A DNA stretch of 64,000 nucleotides from Elysia chlorotica (taxonomy: Eukaryota; Mollusca; Gastropoda; Plakobranchidae). The notes under the pieces were generated by a model that had not been told where the DNA came from, searched no databases, and saw only the letters and a program-made list of their open reading frames with translations. Below are positions 1 to 13,639 of this stretch, piece by piece. Both the position numbers and the translations under genes were made by a program. Where the stretch lies: NCBI GenBank assembly GCA_003991915.1, contig RQTK01000021.1, positions 1,058,266-1,122,265 of the forward strand, written 5' to 3'. The stretch's first letter is position 1, and each line of letters opens with the position of its first letter.

Positions 1-3000
1 GATATTTGCCTGTTGACATCAGAGTGCTTGGGTCTATGTGTGTGTGTGTGTGTGTGTGCGTGCGTGTAGGGTCACCAACCTGATCTGTACTGTTAGCAAG
101 TGTCGCTAGCCTTAGCATGTAGCAGTAAAAGTCTTGTGGTTTAAGCAACGATAACGGATGACTTAATCAAACCCGTCACATAAAGGTTTTCTGGTCGCTC
201 ATTGGCTTCGTCAGTCTTGCTATTGTTTTTTATTGCTATAGACACAAGTGGCAGCAAAGGCATAACTCGAAGCTAATTTCCTGTGTTGATTCCCGTCGGT
301 ATACTCTGCTTAACATTAGTTGAAAACTCTAGCTCCAAACAAATGTCTTGCACAGGACAAAAAAATCGTAACCAAATATGACTATCTAAAACTACATACG
401 GCGATTACAGAATAATAAAAAAATATTAGTTAATCTCCTTTTTCTCTTGAATCTAAAAATGTATTTGGTGCCTATGAAGTTTTATGATGTGTTACCTTGC
501 TAGAGACAATAAACAAGCAGAATGTTAATAAACTAATAAAGAAAATTATGGCGGCCTAGGAGAGAATGGCGTTCTCAAAATTATTCGACATGTGCAGACT
601 GTGAACTTGCCGTCTTCCAACCAAAGTATCATAATCTTCTCCCCCTGGCTGTAATTGTAAATTCCCTTACTTGAGATTCACACATATCCCCAGAATTATT
701 ACAACGTGTCACACGGGGAAAATTTCCAATTTCAAAACAAAAGAATGATTACGTGTGAACTAAATAACTAATTTCGCGAAGGAAAGGCTGAGGGACATTT
801 ACACAATAAAGTTTTTTTTCATATTTCACGAAGATATTATGACATAAAGACGGTTTCCAATGAAACTAAGGACGCATTAATACATTTCAGAGAATGATGT
901 ATAATTATAACATGTTACTTGTTTACCACTGTGGTAATATTCGGTAATATTCACGAAAGGAAATGAAAAAGAATCATACATCATAATATGCCAAGGTGAT
1001 AACATACTATCCTCTAGTATTCACCCTTAGTTTTTTTTTCCTTCCAAGTCATTAGTTTTGGAAAATATTAGGCCGCCGATATACAATCTAAAATATTAGC
1101 AATGCTGACATACCGCAAGATATAAGTGCCATGAAAAACATGATTATCCAGGTAATCGATTTCTAGACTGCACTTCAGCATGGCATCTAGTTTTTTTTAT
1201 GATTACAAAACAAGATAGGTCTTCGATTTTTGTCGATCTCTATCGTGCAGTTATTGTGGCAGGAAAAAAAAAGTGCAGCTGAAGTTGTCATCAGGGTCGC
1301 ATTTGACAATTCACATTGCATTAAGTGATTCTTGAGCTAGATTAGTGTAACATGCCAGTGGAAACTAAAGTGGCAGCCTCATCGAATCATCGGTTCAAGC
1401 CTGGTTACTCTTGCCTGCTTGTATATCCTGATCGATTGCTTGTTCATAAAGACGTCCGTCAAGTATGCAAGTTGACGTGTCCTCTTTTTATATTATACGT
1501 CTAGTTTTTTTGTCTTCTCCCTGCAAACAGGTCTAGAGATACTAGGGGCGGGGGCGGAGGAGATTAGCGTGGTTCAGTAGGTAGCGCATTACCCCAGCAG
1601 TTGTTAGAGGTTGCATGTGCTTCACTTTGAATCAAGTTCCGTTTTTATCTCATGACTGATGTCTTAACGGTTTGTAAATTTTCTCCATGAGTAATGAACT
1701 TCAAAGAAAACATGTTTGGTGTTGGCTTTTATTTATTTTTTTCATACATTGAAACTACTGCATGTCGATGTTAACTTTTTAGTGGATAGTTCAGTGAATA
1801 ATATTGTATTAATTTTCTCTCCATTACACTTTTTATCGATATTGTTCTACTCTTTGTAATAAATACGTTAAACCTTTTTGCGGTGTGCATGATTGTTTGT
1901 TGTTCCCACTGGTACGTCTATGCGTTTCATGAATTCGGAAGTAGAAGTGAGCAGTGATAACTTTTTTTTCAGTTTAGTCCCAAATCTTTTTTTAAACTAA
2001 AGACGATATGTGTTAATGTTGCCAACATAATAAGTGTTTCGAAAGTGTTGACTAACTGAGGGTTTAGAGGAAGTTTACGTTTTACAGCATCGGAAATCTT
2101 TTTTACATGACGGAGAAAAATGTATGCCTAGTAGTAAATCAGCAACAATAATACCAATAGTAGTAAAGCAGCAAATCAAATTATAAAGAATATACAATTG
2201 ACAAAATAATATAATTATGGTCGAAAAAAAGCAAAATTGTGACTGGATTATTAACTTTAATTTTTTTTTCTTCTTATTTAAGTGACTCTAGAGAAGCAAG
2301 TTTTACAGGTAGATAAAAAGCTCGCTACCATTTCTCAGCTGTAGCTGTGCGTCTTTTAAATAGTTTGCTTTTAAACCTTATCAAAACAGCTACTAGAGCA
2401 TGGGCAAGGTTTTGTTATTCTCAATGGCATGTCTACTAACATTACTCTACTCTGGGAAACTTGAGTCAATCGACAGCCTGAATACTTTTGTTTATGTGCC
2501 TCATAATTGATAAGAAATAACAAAGCCCTTTAATTTAATGCGTGCAAAAGAAAAAGAAAAGAAAAAACTATAAGGCATCGATTTTATAAAAGAGATATCA
2601 TGCAGTCCAAAAGTTTTAGAACTGTTGGAATATTATTGTCTTCAACTAATCAGATAAGAATGTTTTGAAATCTGTCACACAAAGGTGTACTTTTGATATT
2701 AATAATGATATAACCACAAGCATCAAATTACTAGTTATAGAATAAACAAAAGTGAAGGTACGAGTATATAGAAGCTCTTTGAGAAAAGATGGTTTTAGTT
2801 TTTTTTAAAGAGTTTTTGCCCCTTACTTTACCCACGACAAGCCTTTGATGTACCCGTGTTTTTGTGTTTTTTTTACAAACTAGTCAATGTATTTCCTTTT
2901 GAATTAGTCGGCTACAAAGGTAAAATTTTATAGAGTGTTTGTTTTTTGTTTTTGTTTTGTTGTTGCAAAAATTTAAAGCATGGCAATATAAAAACCAAGA

Positions 3001-3796
3001 GATAATTGAACTATTTACTATGACAAGTATAAAAACGTATCTTGTATAATATCTATAATATGTATAGCTATATCCCGTAGCAGTTTAATATATAATCATT
3101 GGATTAAATTTTTACCATTTTAGTCTTTAAAAACCCCATTAGTCTTCACTCACCAAATCATATTGCGGCGTTTATGGGTTTTAAAAGTCGTTACCCCTTT
3201 TATCCTTCTATAATACAATAATTCACAAAGCCATAAAGAAGGAGAACAAGATGTAAATTAGTTTTCAAGTTAAAATGGTAATCTTAGAAGCTTCCTTCAG
3301 AATTGGCAACCAGGATACGATTTGCGTCCTTCCCTTTAGAATAATTTTGACGTGTGTAAATAAGAAGTAAAAAACTGCTCTTGCACTTTGGGTACCAAAA
3401 CAAAACATAAGACAGAACATTAACAGAACAGCATCCCCCTTGCTACGACTGAAACGTCTACGAATGTCTAGTTATTGTCACTCTTCTAGTTCCAAGGCCT
3501 AGTGCAGTCACCAAAGCTCTAGATATAATGACGTGTCCTCTTTTTTATAATAGACCACAGAAAAAATAATGTGAAGTAAAAAATACATGGAAGCAAAACA
3601 GGAAACCTTTGTCTAGGTATTCAAATACAAAGTCATAATTAAACCTTTGTTGTCAGAAAGACACAAGAAAAGAAAAGAAAAAAGAAAAAAAAAATGGAAA
3701 AACGAACAAGCTTACAATAAGGAAGAGCCAAATATCGTTTTGCTGGTGCAAACGACTTATACACACACACACACACAAATGCATGTTATATTTAAA

Positions 3797-3841
<45 letters not shown>

Positions 3842-5970
3842 AATGATGCTTCTACTCGCTTAAAATTTGAGCGGTGTGTTTTAAGTGTTACTACGTGCTC
3901 AGAATTTTTGTGTCTGTCAGGCTTCGTCTTGACCGTGAGTGTAATCGTTAGACGAAATCAGGCGTTTTGTCTGAGTTTAGGTAATACCAGTACCAGTACA
4001 AGTTCAACATAAACGCAATATTATAATAGCTTCAGCTCATAGAGCAAAAACATTTTATTAAACGGGACATATTTTATTCTCAACTGGGCGCAGTGATTCC
4101 AAATCAGGCGACGGGCGTTCGATCTGTTTAATAACTTCAACACAAAACAAACCACCACGAGTATGAGATAATAGTGGGTTTTTTTTTAATATCTACAGTT
4201 TAAACTGTGTACGGGAGATGGTGAGAAAAGATAGTTTGAGACGAAATAAAAGCCTAATTGAATTTATTTCTTCATGAAAAATGGTCCAGAAATTAGCATC
4301 ACTTCGAATTTGAACACGTTTATGCAAGCATTAAATAATATTTGAAGACGCATACACATAATAAAGTCTTTATTAATGCTTTGTTTAGTGTTCATAGCAT
4401 TCTTCTACTAAACCCTAAGAAAACATCACACCATAACAAGCACATTTCATACATTTTCATTGCTTGAACTACCCCAGCCGCAAACACTCTAGAACAATAT
4501 AAAGCTAGTACAGTTTCCAATCAGCAAATATCACGGAAAAGCCCACTGGCGTATTCATAAGTTCAAATTTTGGTGAACACGAACTAATATTGATTGAATT
4601 AATATCTGGAATAACATTTTTATAATCAGTTCTATGGACGAGTAGAACCCATGTCATAAAAGAATTGGAGATGGAGACCAGAAACATTCGACAAGACAGG
4701 AAACAGCCGCACAAATGCTCACCGTGTTAACCATACACCCTTATGGAAACCCCCGATAGATCCAGGTTGTTCCGCTGTGAGCATTGAGGCAAGAACACCT
4801 CCACACACAATTTCGCAAGTTTTTCTTTTCAAAAAGATGCGTTTTATATGAAAAGAATAATTGCTCTCGCTCAGTCAACTGACACGTTTTGCCCATTTAC
4901 ATCGACCAGGACCGGTATTGTTTTTTTTGGGTTTTTTTTTTAAACATACATTTTTACTAGTACATTTTAAGCACTAGGAAAATCCAAATCTTTATTCACC
5001 TTTGGGTTAGTTTTTGTCCCAACGGTTCTGGTGAAATTACAGCTACGCACTAATTTCCTTCTTTTGTTACACATCTGAACTTTAGCATTTAAGGCACAGC
5101 TTTGTCGGAAGGGCAAAAATGAAAGCTTCAAACCATTTAAAAAGAATTGATTTATATAATGTGTGTCATTGCGAAATAAGGTTTTGCGAAACCAGACCAC
5201 TTACAGTTGTTGCGATAGTACATGTGACTTTAAGATACTCACCACTCAACTTCTAAAATCTATAACAAAAAACCCATTGATGTAAAATTAGGTTGAAAAA
5301 TAATCATTATTCGATTATTTACATAATTTTAAAAAAAAGAGATAAACCCTATTGTTAAGACTAGAACTATATGTGTAACATTTAAAGTTGTTAAAAGTCG
5401 CTGTAAAAGGAGAAAATAAATTTAATGTTTTATAAGCACTGCAACTGCAGCTCAATTTGACTTGGAACTTTCTGTGTGCCTTAATCTTGCTCTCTAAGCG
5501 TTACAGAGGTGAAATATCCAATGACACTCCATCGGAAACTGCTCTCCTTCAACTTTCCTGATATTCTTTTGTTTCTTTAAAATGGGCAAATGTGATTTAA
5601 GATCACAATGTTTCTATTTTTTCTTAATTTTTAATTCCAAATTCTTACTCTAAAAGAATTTTGTTTCATAGCAAGACTCGATGAAAATAACTAGTGAGAA
5701 TATGTTTAATTTTTCAAAAGCTCACAATTCTGGATTTTTAAAAAAAATTGAACACACTAATTGTTTATCCTCGAAAAAATTGTGTTTTAGACAAGGCTTG
5801 CAGGATAGCTTATATTGAGTTCGCCCTGTGCCAGAGTCTTTCTGTTTTCCATTAACCGCTTCAAATTATAACTACAGAGATGTGCGAATGGTGGTTTGTT
5901 TAAATCCGGGTTCAGGTGTCGGATTCGATTGTGTAATTTGTTTTGTTAACCTTAAATTTGCTTGTTTGTT
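1..5970. other. No supportable gene; AT-rich DNA
   Basis: Apart from the tRNA-like relic and a (GAT)n run at 3799-3842 I see no exon with paired splice sites, no recognised protein and no mobile-element coding piece. Confidence 0.6.
1560..1645 (+). repeat. tRNA-like relic
   Basis: TAGCGTGGTTCAGTAGGTAG and GAGGTTGCATGTGC have loose A-box and B-box character. It is too degenerate for a tRNA gene; a decayed SINE head is likelier. Confidence 0.3.
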
Positions 5971-5974
5971 GCTT

Positions 5975-6235
5975 AGCGTCCTGCGTCAGCACTATACAGG
6001 CTGTTTGGTGGACGGGTCCCAAGACTAAGATTGACAAATTTAAATGCTGACACACAGACAAAGTGCAGGCAGACCTGCACTCTAGTCTCCGCCAAACACA
6101 TTTTACTGACACCGACTTAACCAGCAGGGGATAAAATTGGACAAACAGATTTTATAACCTATAGCTGATTTCAAACTAGTGATGTATCGGTTGCAAGACA
6201 AGCGTTCTACCACCTGGACGAATTCACCCCTCCCC
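5975..6235 (-). repeat. tRNA-derived SINE copy
   Basis: In minus orientation it has a degenerate tRNA-like head (CCAGGTGGTAGAACGCTTGT), the body word GTCGGTGTCAGTAAAATGTG, and the tail GGACCCGTCCACC...AGCCTGTATAGTGCTGACG. Confidence 0.7.
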
Positions 6236-7529
6236 CACACCCATGTTTATCTTAGGACAAAATCTTGCGACGGTTTTCTATTTTACTGTTTTTCTCGGTT
6301 ACACTAACGTCAATTTAATATAATTTGCAGTTGTTGATTATATCAGTAGGTGTATCGGTGCGATTATGCATACTGTTCGTTTTGTTGCGGGGAGGAATTC
6401 TTTCAGGCAAAAGTTTTAATTATACTAAGCAGAGTCACAAAATAATTCTCAAAGTGTTGGAAATATTAGACCATTTAAAGTCGACTATTTCGATTTAAAA
6501 AAAAAAAACAATCTGTTATTTCACAAGATTTAAAGATAATTAGTGGGTGCAACCAAAAAGGCATATTTTGCTGGTAAAAAATCTAAAAACACGGCATTAT
6601 GAAAACATGACATTAGAGGAAAAATCATGTGCCGCTAATAATGTTAACTCTTAGAGAAATTAGCTGCTATCTAATAACAGGGCGTCACGTTTGTCGGATT
6701 AACACTTTGGTAACTGCAGGAAACAAAGAGGTCATTGCCTCAGAATGTGTGAGCAATTACGTTAGATCGATCAGATATTGTCGATGGGTAAAGACGCATT
6801 CACAGCTTTCTCCTTTAAAGAAAAAATAAAATTTTCGATATCAGCGATATTGGTTGTAAACTCAAATTTTCTTTTTTTTTTTTTAATCAATTCTGCATTC
6901 AAAAAATATTATATATCTCACCTAAAGTTTTTAAAAGCCTCGAGAGGTCCATATAAATATAAATGGAACCCATTTGGAAAACATTGCAATGGTTTCAGTT
7001 TAATGTAGATATACATCGACCCCTGGTTTGATTTTACAAAGTTCTAAAAACTGCTTCATCTGTTCTCTCTGTTACATACAACAAAGTAGAACGGTTAACA
7101 AAGAGATTTTGTCGAAACGAAGATTTAAAACTGCATGGTACTATCTTCATCTTATCAATGGAGTTTTTGTCTAGTGAAAAGACAGTCATGCTTTTCTCAA
7201 TCAATAAATTACATTAGCAACAGTTAACTGATAAAGTATACAGGAAAATTGTACGCGCACCCAGCTTGGATTCAGATGACATTTAAATCTTATTAATTAT
7301 TCCGTTAGAAAAATGTTGTTATTAACTAAATAAGCAGCATATAATTATTACATAATTTTTCTGTTTTTACAGTTTGGATTGTGTAATGCTTTCTAACATA
7401 AGAATTAAATAATCAATTCAAAAAAAAATTAATTCTAACAATTTACTGAACTTCAAAATGTATAATTAGGTATTATGTGCTGTTTGGCAATGAGCTCCGC
7501 GGGTGTTGATAAAACAGTTGTTGTTGATT

Positions 7530-7732
7530 TGAGTTAGTTTAACGTGCAACATCAACACTATATAGGCTATATTGTGGACGGGTCCGAATACTGACGTCGG
7601 ACAATTTTATGTGCTGCCACACGCGAGACTGGGCTGGGATACCATGACTCCTGTCTCAGCCGGTCACATTAAACTGAAGACCGACCCAACCAGTAGGGAG
7701 CGCTATCGTTAGGGTTCGAACCCGGACCTTTT
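7530..7732 (-). repeat. tRNA-derived SINE copy
   Basis: B-box-like GGTTCGAACCC, body GACCGGCTGAGACAGGAGTC and GTGTGGCAGCAC, tail GGACCCGTCCACAATATAGC, read on the minus strand. It is one of the best-preserved copies. Confidence 0.8.
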
Positions 7733-7984
7733 ATAAAAAAAGTACCCTGATTTGTCAAAATGGTAGGCAACTTAACCGTAAAAGCTAAAGTTGAAAAAAA
7801 TAATTTCACCTCTTTAAACTAACTTAAGATTTGATAAATCTTGACAGAAAAGGTTAACAATTCTCGAGTCACACAAAATAAGACTCTTTTGTTTTATTTC
7901 TCACCGTGGTATTATTTTGGTTGAATGCTTTGCTCAGATCAAGTGCACTCGAATTGAGTCTAACTTAAGTTAAATTTACCGCTC

Positions 7985-8266
7985 AATGCCGGTGGGGAAA
8001 ATGGCCAAAATGGTAGAGTGCTGATCTCACGATTGGGAGTTCCCTTGTTCGAAACCCACAATGTGTAAAATGTGTTTGTGTCCAACTTCTTCCCTAACAG
8101 ATTGGGTCCGTATCACTATAATGTAACCGGTTGAGTCAGAAGCCATAGTATCCCCGCACTGTCTTTTTATGGCAGCAGTTAAAAATGGTCAAACGTTAAT
8201 CTTGGGACTCGTCCACCTTACAGCCTTTACTATAGCCTGGCGTAGGACGTTAAGCAACAAACAATT
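7985..8266 (+). repeat. tRNA-derived SINE copy, near full length
   Basis: tRNA-like head (CAAAATGGTAGAGTGCTGAT and TTGTTCGAAACCC), body with ACCGGTTGAGTCAGAAGCC and GGCAGCAG, and tail GGACGTTAAGCAACAAACAA. The 84-codon frame inside it is not a gene. Confidence 0.85.
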
Positions 8267-8749
8267 AAACCACTCTATGCCACTAATTAGAAAACAACTG
8301 ACTGCAAATCATGTGAGCTTACGTATAAACGCAGCCTTAATAAAAGAAAATACCAACACTGAAGATGTCAGAATGTCTATGGCTGCCACCCGAGGCCTCT
8401 TCAAGTACTGGCCAAGTCAATAAAGAAAACATGTTTTATCTAGTAGAAGTAACAATCATCTATTTCTACGATTCTTTTTAAAAAGGTAGTACTTGATGAT
8501 ACGGGGAGAAAGTTTTTGTTCATCCCACAAGAATAAGTAACTTTCGTCTCATGTTAATGTACGCAGTGGTTTGACAAATATAGCTAGCTTTGACTCTCAA
8601 CAACTATGTTGCGTTTTTTTCTGTATCTTGAACTGTTAATTTTTTTAGCATCGCTGCCACCCAAAAACAAGACATATCGGGCTAGTATTATTGAAATTAG
8701 CGCCCGCGTTTCCCCATGGTGTGCAGTTTGGTAAGAAAGATATAAAATT

Positions 8750-8832
8750 GTCAGAAGTCAGTCTTGGGGCCCGTCCACAATATAGCCTATATAGTGCTAA
8801 CTTTGGAAGTTAAAGCAACTCAACTCAACTCG
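8750..8832 (+). repeat. SINE 3' fragment
   Basis: Tail portion only: GTCAGTCTTGGGGCCCGTCC, ACAATATAGCCTATATAGTG, then CAACTCAACTCAA. Confidence 0.7.
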
Positions 8833-9074
8833 GTAACATATCTATGCATAACTTTTAACCAGCACTTACTAAAAATAATAGTAAGTGGCAGTAAATTTCG
8901 GACATAAATTTTAGCTACGACCGCATACACAACGAAAGCGACTTTTCGCATGAGGTGTAGCTGTGAACATGGAATACAGTTTACAACTCTTATGAAACTT
9001 CCAATAGGGCTCTTCGTATTGTGTGCGCAACGAAATGACTTAAGTTCAGTTGATTGCTTAAATTCCTAGCTTTA

Positions 9075-9195
9075 CACTACATTGTGTATAGGTTTTATTG
9101 TGGACAGGACCCAAGACATAAGTCTAATAATTTACGTGCTGCCACACAGAGACCGGCTGGAAGATCAGGACTTTTGTCTCAGCCGGTCACTTTAT
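9075..9195 (-). repeat. SINE 3' fragment
   Basis: The minus-strand body and tail words (ACCGGCTGAGACAAAAGTCC, GTGTGGCAGCACG) are present without the tRNA head. Confidence 0.7.
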
Positions 9196-9782
9196 ATAAT
9201 CAGTGAAGCCTATGTTCTCACTGCAAAACGGCAATGTATAAATGAATTCTTCTTTTGCTTGTTCAGATCTCAGCAAACACTTAAGGCACTTTTGTTATGT
9301 TTCCGGCTTAGTGTTTAACAGCACACATATCAGCAAGTATGACTGGAAACTGCATTGCTCTCACCTACACAGAAGTATGTTATTTATCGCAAAAAAAAGA
9401 AAAGAAGCCTAGTAAATGCAGGTCAAATGAAAACAGTAAGCATATCATTAAGGGTTCAAGCGATCTAATTTGTTTTGTTATTAATTTTCTGTTATTGTAG
9501 TTAGATCTCATTAATTATCAATTAGTACAAAAAATCGCAGTAGGCACGTCATCCAAACCATTGTTTGTGCGTTGATATTAGTCTAATTAAACAAATATTT
9601 TTTTCTATTAAAACATGTTTTGTGAAACATGACGTCGCAAAAGGAAACTGGTCCATTTTCCCCAAGTAATTAGTTTCGTGACAATTCTCTTGTTATTTTT
9701 TTCTAATTCAGGTTCTTTGAACGCAACATTGCTTACATTTGATTCAATAGTAATACCTATTGATAAAAATGCGTCTAGGCTT

Positions 9783-9952
9783 GAGGTGCAAACTGGCCTA
9801 AATGGTAGAGCGTTCATCTTTCAAGCGGGGGATCGGCGATTCAAAACCCATGATCGGTCAAAAATTTCGTCCCCCACTGGTTGAGTCGGTGTCAGTATAT
9901 TATGCTATGAACGGTTAAGGCAGGAGTCTACATATCCCACACTATCTTATAG

Positions 9953-9955
<3 letters not shown>
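9783..9955 (+). repeat. SINE 5' part abutting a microsatellite and gap
   Basis: Head CCTAAATGGTAGAGCGTTCA and GATTCAAAACCC, then GAGTCGGTGTCAGTATATTA. It ends at an (ATT)n run that leads into the N gap. Confidence 0.75.
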
Positions 9956-10011
<56 letters not shown>

Positions 10012-10294
10012 NNNNNNNNNNNNNNNNNNNNNNNNNNNNNNNNNNNNNNNNNNNNNNNNNNNNNNNNNNNNNNNNNNNNNNNNNNNNNNNNNNNNNNNNN
10101 NNNNNNNNNNNNNNNNNNNNNNNNNNNNNNNNNNNNNNNNNNNNNNNNNNNNNNNNNNNNNNNNNNNNNNNNNNNNNNNNNNNNNNNNNNNNNNNNNNNN
10201 NNNNNNNNNNNNNNNNNNNNNNNNNNNNNNNNNNNNNNNNNNNNNNNNNNNNNNNNNNNNNNNNNNNNNNNNNNNNNNNNNNNNNNNNNNNNNN
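10012..10294. other. Assembly gap (283 N)
   Basis: Unknown bases flanked on both sides by (ATT)n. Confidence 1.
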
Positions 10295-10619
10295 TTATTA
10301 TTGACATAACCCATGCACAATACAAAAAAGTAGCAGCGGAATTTTAAAATAAATGGGTAAATAGCATATTGCTGGCATTTATAATTCAGCTGGATTTGTT
10401 TTAGGTTTAAGTTATTAAAAAATGATTTCAGTGTTTGGAGCGGACACGTAATAAAACCGATTATGTATAGAATCGAAATTTCAACTTATAATACAATATA
10501 ACATGAAGAATAGATTTGTTCAAAACTCTAGGGTCTACATTGCTCACACAATGTTATACACTAAGTCTTAACTTGTGAAAAGTATACAAGAAGTTACCTT
10601 CTTGCGCGTATACGCTACA

Positions 10620-10768
10620 GATCGGTGTCAGTATAATATGACCAGCTGAGACAGAAGTTCAGGTCTCCTCGACCTGTCTACTGTATGGCAGCACTTAAAA
10701 TTGTCAGACGTCTGTCCACAATATTTCCAATATTAAGCTTACATAGGACGTTAAACAACAAACTAAAC
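10620..10768 (+). repeat. SINE body and tail fragment
   Basis: ATCGGTGTCAGTATAATATG, GGCAGCACTTAAAATTGTCA and GGACGTTAAACAACAAAC show a copy without the tRNA head. Confidence 0.75.
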
Positions 10769-11235
10769 TGAAAAAGCATAAGTGCAGTCTCAAGTTAATT
10801 GTAGAATGAGAAAGTCTCTTATTGCGAACATACACACGTCTGAAGTTGTGAAGATAAGAAAGTTACCTTATTGCACACGTACACTAATTTTTAAGTTTTG
10901 AATTTAAGGCAGTTGCCTTATTGCAAAATTACACTAAGTCTAAAGTTGCAAAGTAAAATAAGTTACCTGGTTGCATACATACACTAAGTCTATAATTGTT
11001 AAGTTATTAAGAAAGTTACCTGATTGCATACATACACTCAGTCTAAAATTGTGACGTTAAGAAGTTACGAGAGGCTATAGATTCAGCGAGAAGTTTCATA
11101 CAAAGAGTCCACAGCTCTTTTGATGCGGGAAGATAGCGAGATGCGTGCTCACTCTAATTCTTTATTGATGAAGCAACCATCTATTATAATGCTAACTTAT
11201 GTACGCACAACCTTTCACTATTTAACTCTCTGGGT

Positions 11236-11395
11236 AGAATGCACAAGCATAACGTAGCTTACGTCTCGTCGCCTTATTATTATATTATTACGTCTCGTCG
11301 TAAGCCTCCTTATTCTTATATTATTACGACGTAAGCCTTCTTACTCTTATATTGATACGTATTGAGACGCAAGCTGCGTCTTGTTCGTGCATTCG
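11236..11395. mobile_element. MITE-like palindromic element, family 1 (expanded)
   Basis: The ends GAATGCACAAGCATAACG and CGTCTTGTTCGTGCATTC are inverted repeats. Inside, CTTACGTCTCGTCGTAAG-type palindromes recur twice, so the core seems tandemly expanded here. Confidence 0.7.
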
Positions 11396-11619
11396 ATCCT
11401 CTGAAAATACTTTTTGACACTTTGTCTAAACTTGAAATTTTACCTTATTGACAGTTAGTCTAAACTTGCAAAGTTACCTTATAGAAAGTAATGTTAATTC
11501 TCAGCCTAACTGTTAGTCTAAGCTTGCAAAGTTACCCTATTGACAGTCAGTCTAAACTTGCGAAGTAATTTACTGAAACTTAGTGTAATCGTGCAAAGTT
11601 AAGAAAGTTACCTTAGTTT

Positions 11620-11810
11620 ATGTTAACGGCACGGTACATGTGCAGCGTTTCCGCAGCAACCCGGTGTGGCTTTACTCAGAGTATGGAGTCTGGCAGCGGG
11701 GATGGAACCTTTCTAGCATCAGATATCCAGGTTGGGGGACCGGTGACAGTGCCAGGGCTGGCAGCACAGCTAGCTCGCATCCCATTGGCTGAGTTCCAGA
11801 TCTAGATCCT
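11620..11810 (+). other. GC-rich stretch of unknown nature
   Basis: It is GC-richer than its AT-rich surroundings and open in two frames (for instance NPVWLYSEYGVWQRGWNLSS). No acceptor/donor pair or family is convincing. It could be an isolated exon or a fragment of a mobile element. Confidence 0.3.
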
Positions 11811-11988
11811 CTCCGTCATGGGGGAGAAGTCATAGAGCAGGGGCGAGGGTGGATTTTCGTGTGAGTGTGTGGGTGGTAGAGGGAGGGGGAAGAGGGGGGT
11901 GCAGTACTGTTGAAGGGTATATAGAAATGTATCCAAAAAGGAATCAAGAGCACAACACTTAAGAGTACACCTACTCAGTTGAAGGGTA

Positions 11989-11999
<11 letters not shown>

Positions 12000-12037
<38 letters not shown>

Positions 12038-12048
12038 GAGAGAGAAAT

Positions 12049-12081
<33 letters not shown>

Positions 12082-12135
12082 TAGACAGACAGACAGGCAG
12101 GCAGGCAGGCAGGCAGACAGAAATAGAGAGAGAGG
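12000..12135 (+). repeat. (GA)n and (CAGA)n/(CAGG)n microsatellites
   Basis: A GA run is followed by ACAGACAG then GCAGGCAG units. Confidence 0.95.
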
Positions 12136-13375
12136 GGGGGGGCAGGGGGAGAGAAGTATTCCTGGGATCTACACTTCTCGGCCTGAACTTTTAAACTGTT
12201 TGCTTAACAGATGATGTCCGTATCTGCATATTATTTTTTGGAATATGCTCATTTACTTTCCGAGTCTGGATTATTGTCAGTATGAGATCATACTCATTAA
12301 ACAATATTTTATGGTATCTTCTCTGCCTCTTCAAACAAACAAAAATTAATCGGCAATGTTTGTTCTAATCTTCTAAACTTTTTTCGTTTAGCAGCTGCTG
12401 TTCGCCTCCGTTTAACCTTATGGAATTTGCTCCTTTTTTAGTCTGATCCCGGATTACTGTCAGCAGACTGAATGCGACCATGCTCATGTAACATATTCAT
12501 TACATGATATTTCCGTTCAACTTGTAGATTACAAAAGAAATAAATACTTACACCTGCCTACAGAGCTGCTAAATGTTACAAAGCTTCGGTGATATCCTAT
12601 CTAAGTTTGTGCCAGAACATTCATCAGGTCATCAACCTTCGACCTTCTGGCTAGGCTCTCAATTGTGTGTCAACAAAGGAACAAAAGCTCTGAAGCTACT
12701 GGTTGGAATAGATTAATGAGTTTCCAATGAATCTGGAGCTGGAGAAATGAGAGGGAGCCTCAGGAGGATTTATCAAGCGAAATGGTGTCCGATCCCAAAT
12801 TACTCTATATGTAATCATGTTCATTAAATACGATACTAAATGATTTTTTTCTGTTCAAAGAACGGGGTCTCAGCTAGTATTTAACTAAGTGCCAAAAATC
12901 CTGCATACTACGGGTAGAATTATTTCTATAAAATATTGAGCATAGTTAGAAGGTATTGATACGTACTATTGAACCCACAAATTTATAAGTACAGTGTATA
13001 CCGTGCGCTCTTTTCTGAGGTAAATGTATTTCTGTGCATTCTTAAAAGTCAGTGTTTTGATTCGATTGTTTCAAATTTCTGTCTACTTGTTTACTTTCGG
13101 TGACTTTACTAGTTGTTTGTCCCATTTTAAACCTTTGGTTTTTAAAAATGAACAGACCTAACGTACATTGCTTACTGGATCGCATTGTTGGACATTTTAG
13201 CATCATTACATGACAAAGAATAATTAATTATTGAAATAAGGTCACAAAACAGCCTAAAGGTATCTACTCTGTCACTGTCATCATGGTCTGACTTAACGCT
13301 AGACATATTGTTTGGCTGCAAGTTTACTATACTATTCATTAAATGACGGTTACGTAAACCCCTAGGAGGTCCTAA

Positions 13376-13464
13376 GTACAACGTTGTGGTAAGCTTGCGA
13401 CATGTCTTAAGATATAAGAATAAGAAGGCTTACAAACAGTCGTAAGATACCACGAAGTTGTACC
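13376..13464. mobile_element. MITE-like palindromic element, family 2
   Basis: GTACAACGTTGTGGTAAGCT and its inverse CGTAAGATACCACGAAGTTG flank AAGAATAAGAAGGCTTAC. Confidence 0.65.
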
Positions 13465-13639
13465 TACGGTCCCTCTTCATGTTTGTGTAATACACAAGGT
13501 CCGTCATGAGTCAGGGTCAGGGTCAACGATCCAAGTTAACTTCCTGTGAATAATTGAAAGTCCAGGTTTGACGTCATCACTCACTCAGCTTCTTCTATTG
13601 TTTCGGTCGACAGATACGTAGGGTAAAACGTGTTGAATT

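Larger units (their letters stand above)
6240..9780. other. No supportable gene; SINE fragments only
   Basis: AT-rich DNA between the listed SINE copies; the short open frames are random or lie in SINEs. Confidence 0.6.
10560..11620 (+). repeat. Degenerate tandem repeats with AAGTTACCTTATTG
   Basis: About 50-bp units (AAGTTACCTTATTGCATACA, ACACTAAGTCTAAAATTGTG) occur at 10560-11070 and again, shorter, at 11400-11620. A SINE and a MITE-like element interrupt them. Confidence 0.75.

Noticed and set aside
3647..4012. 121-codon frame with poly-Asp
   Set aside because: The Asp run is a (GAT)n microsatellite and the rest has no splice sites or family resemblance.
8169..8423. 84-codon frame
   Set aside because: It starts inside a full-length SINE and uses its body and tail sequence.
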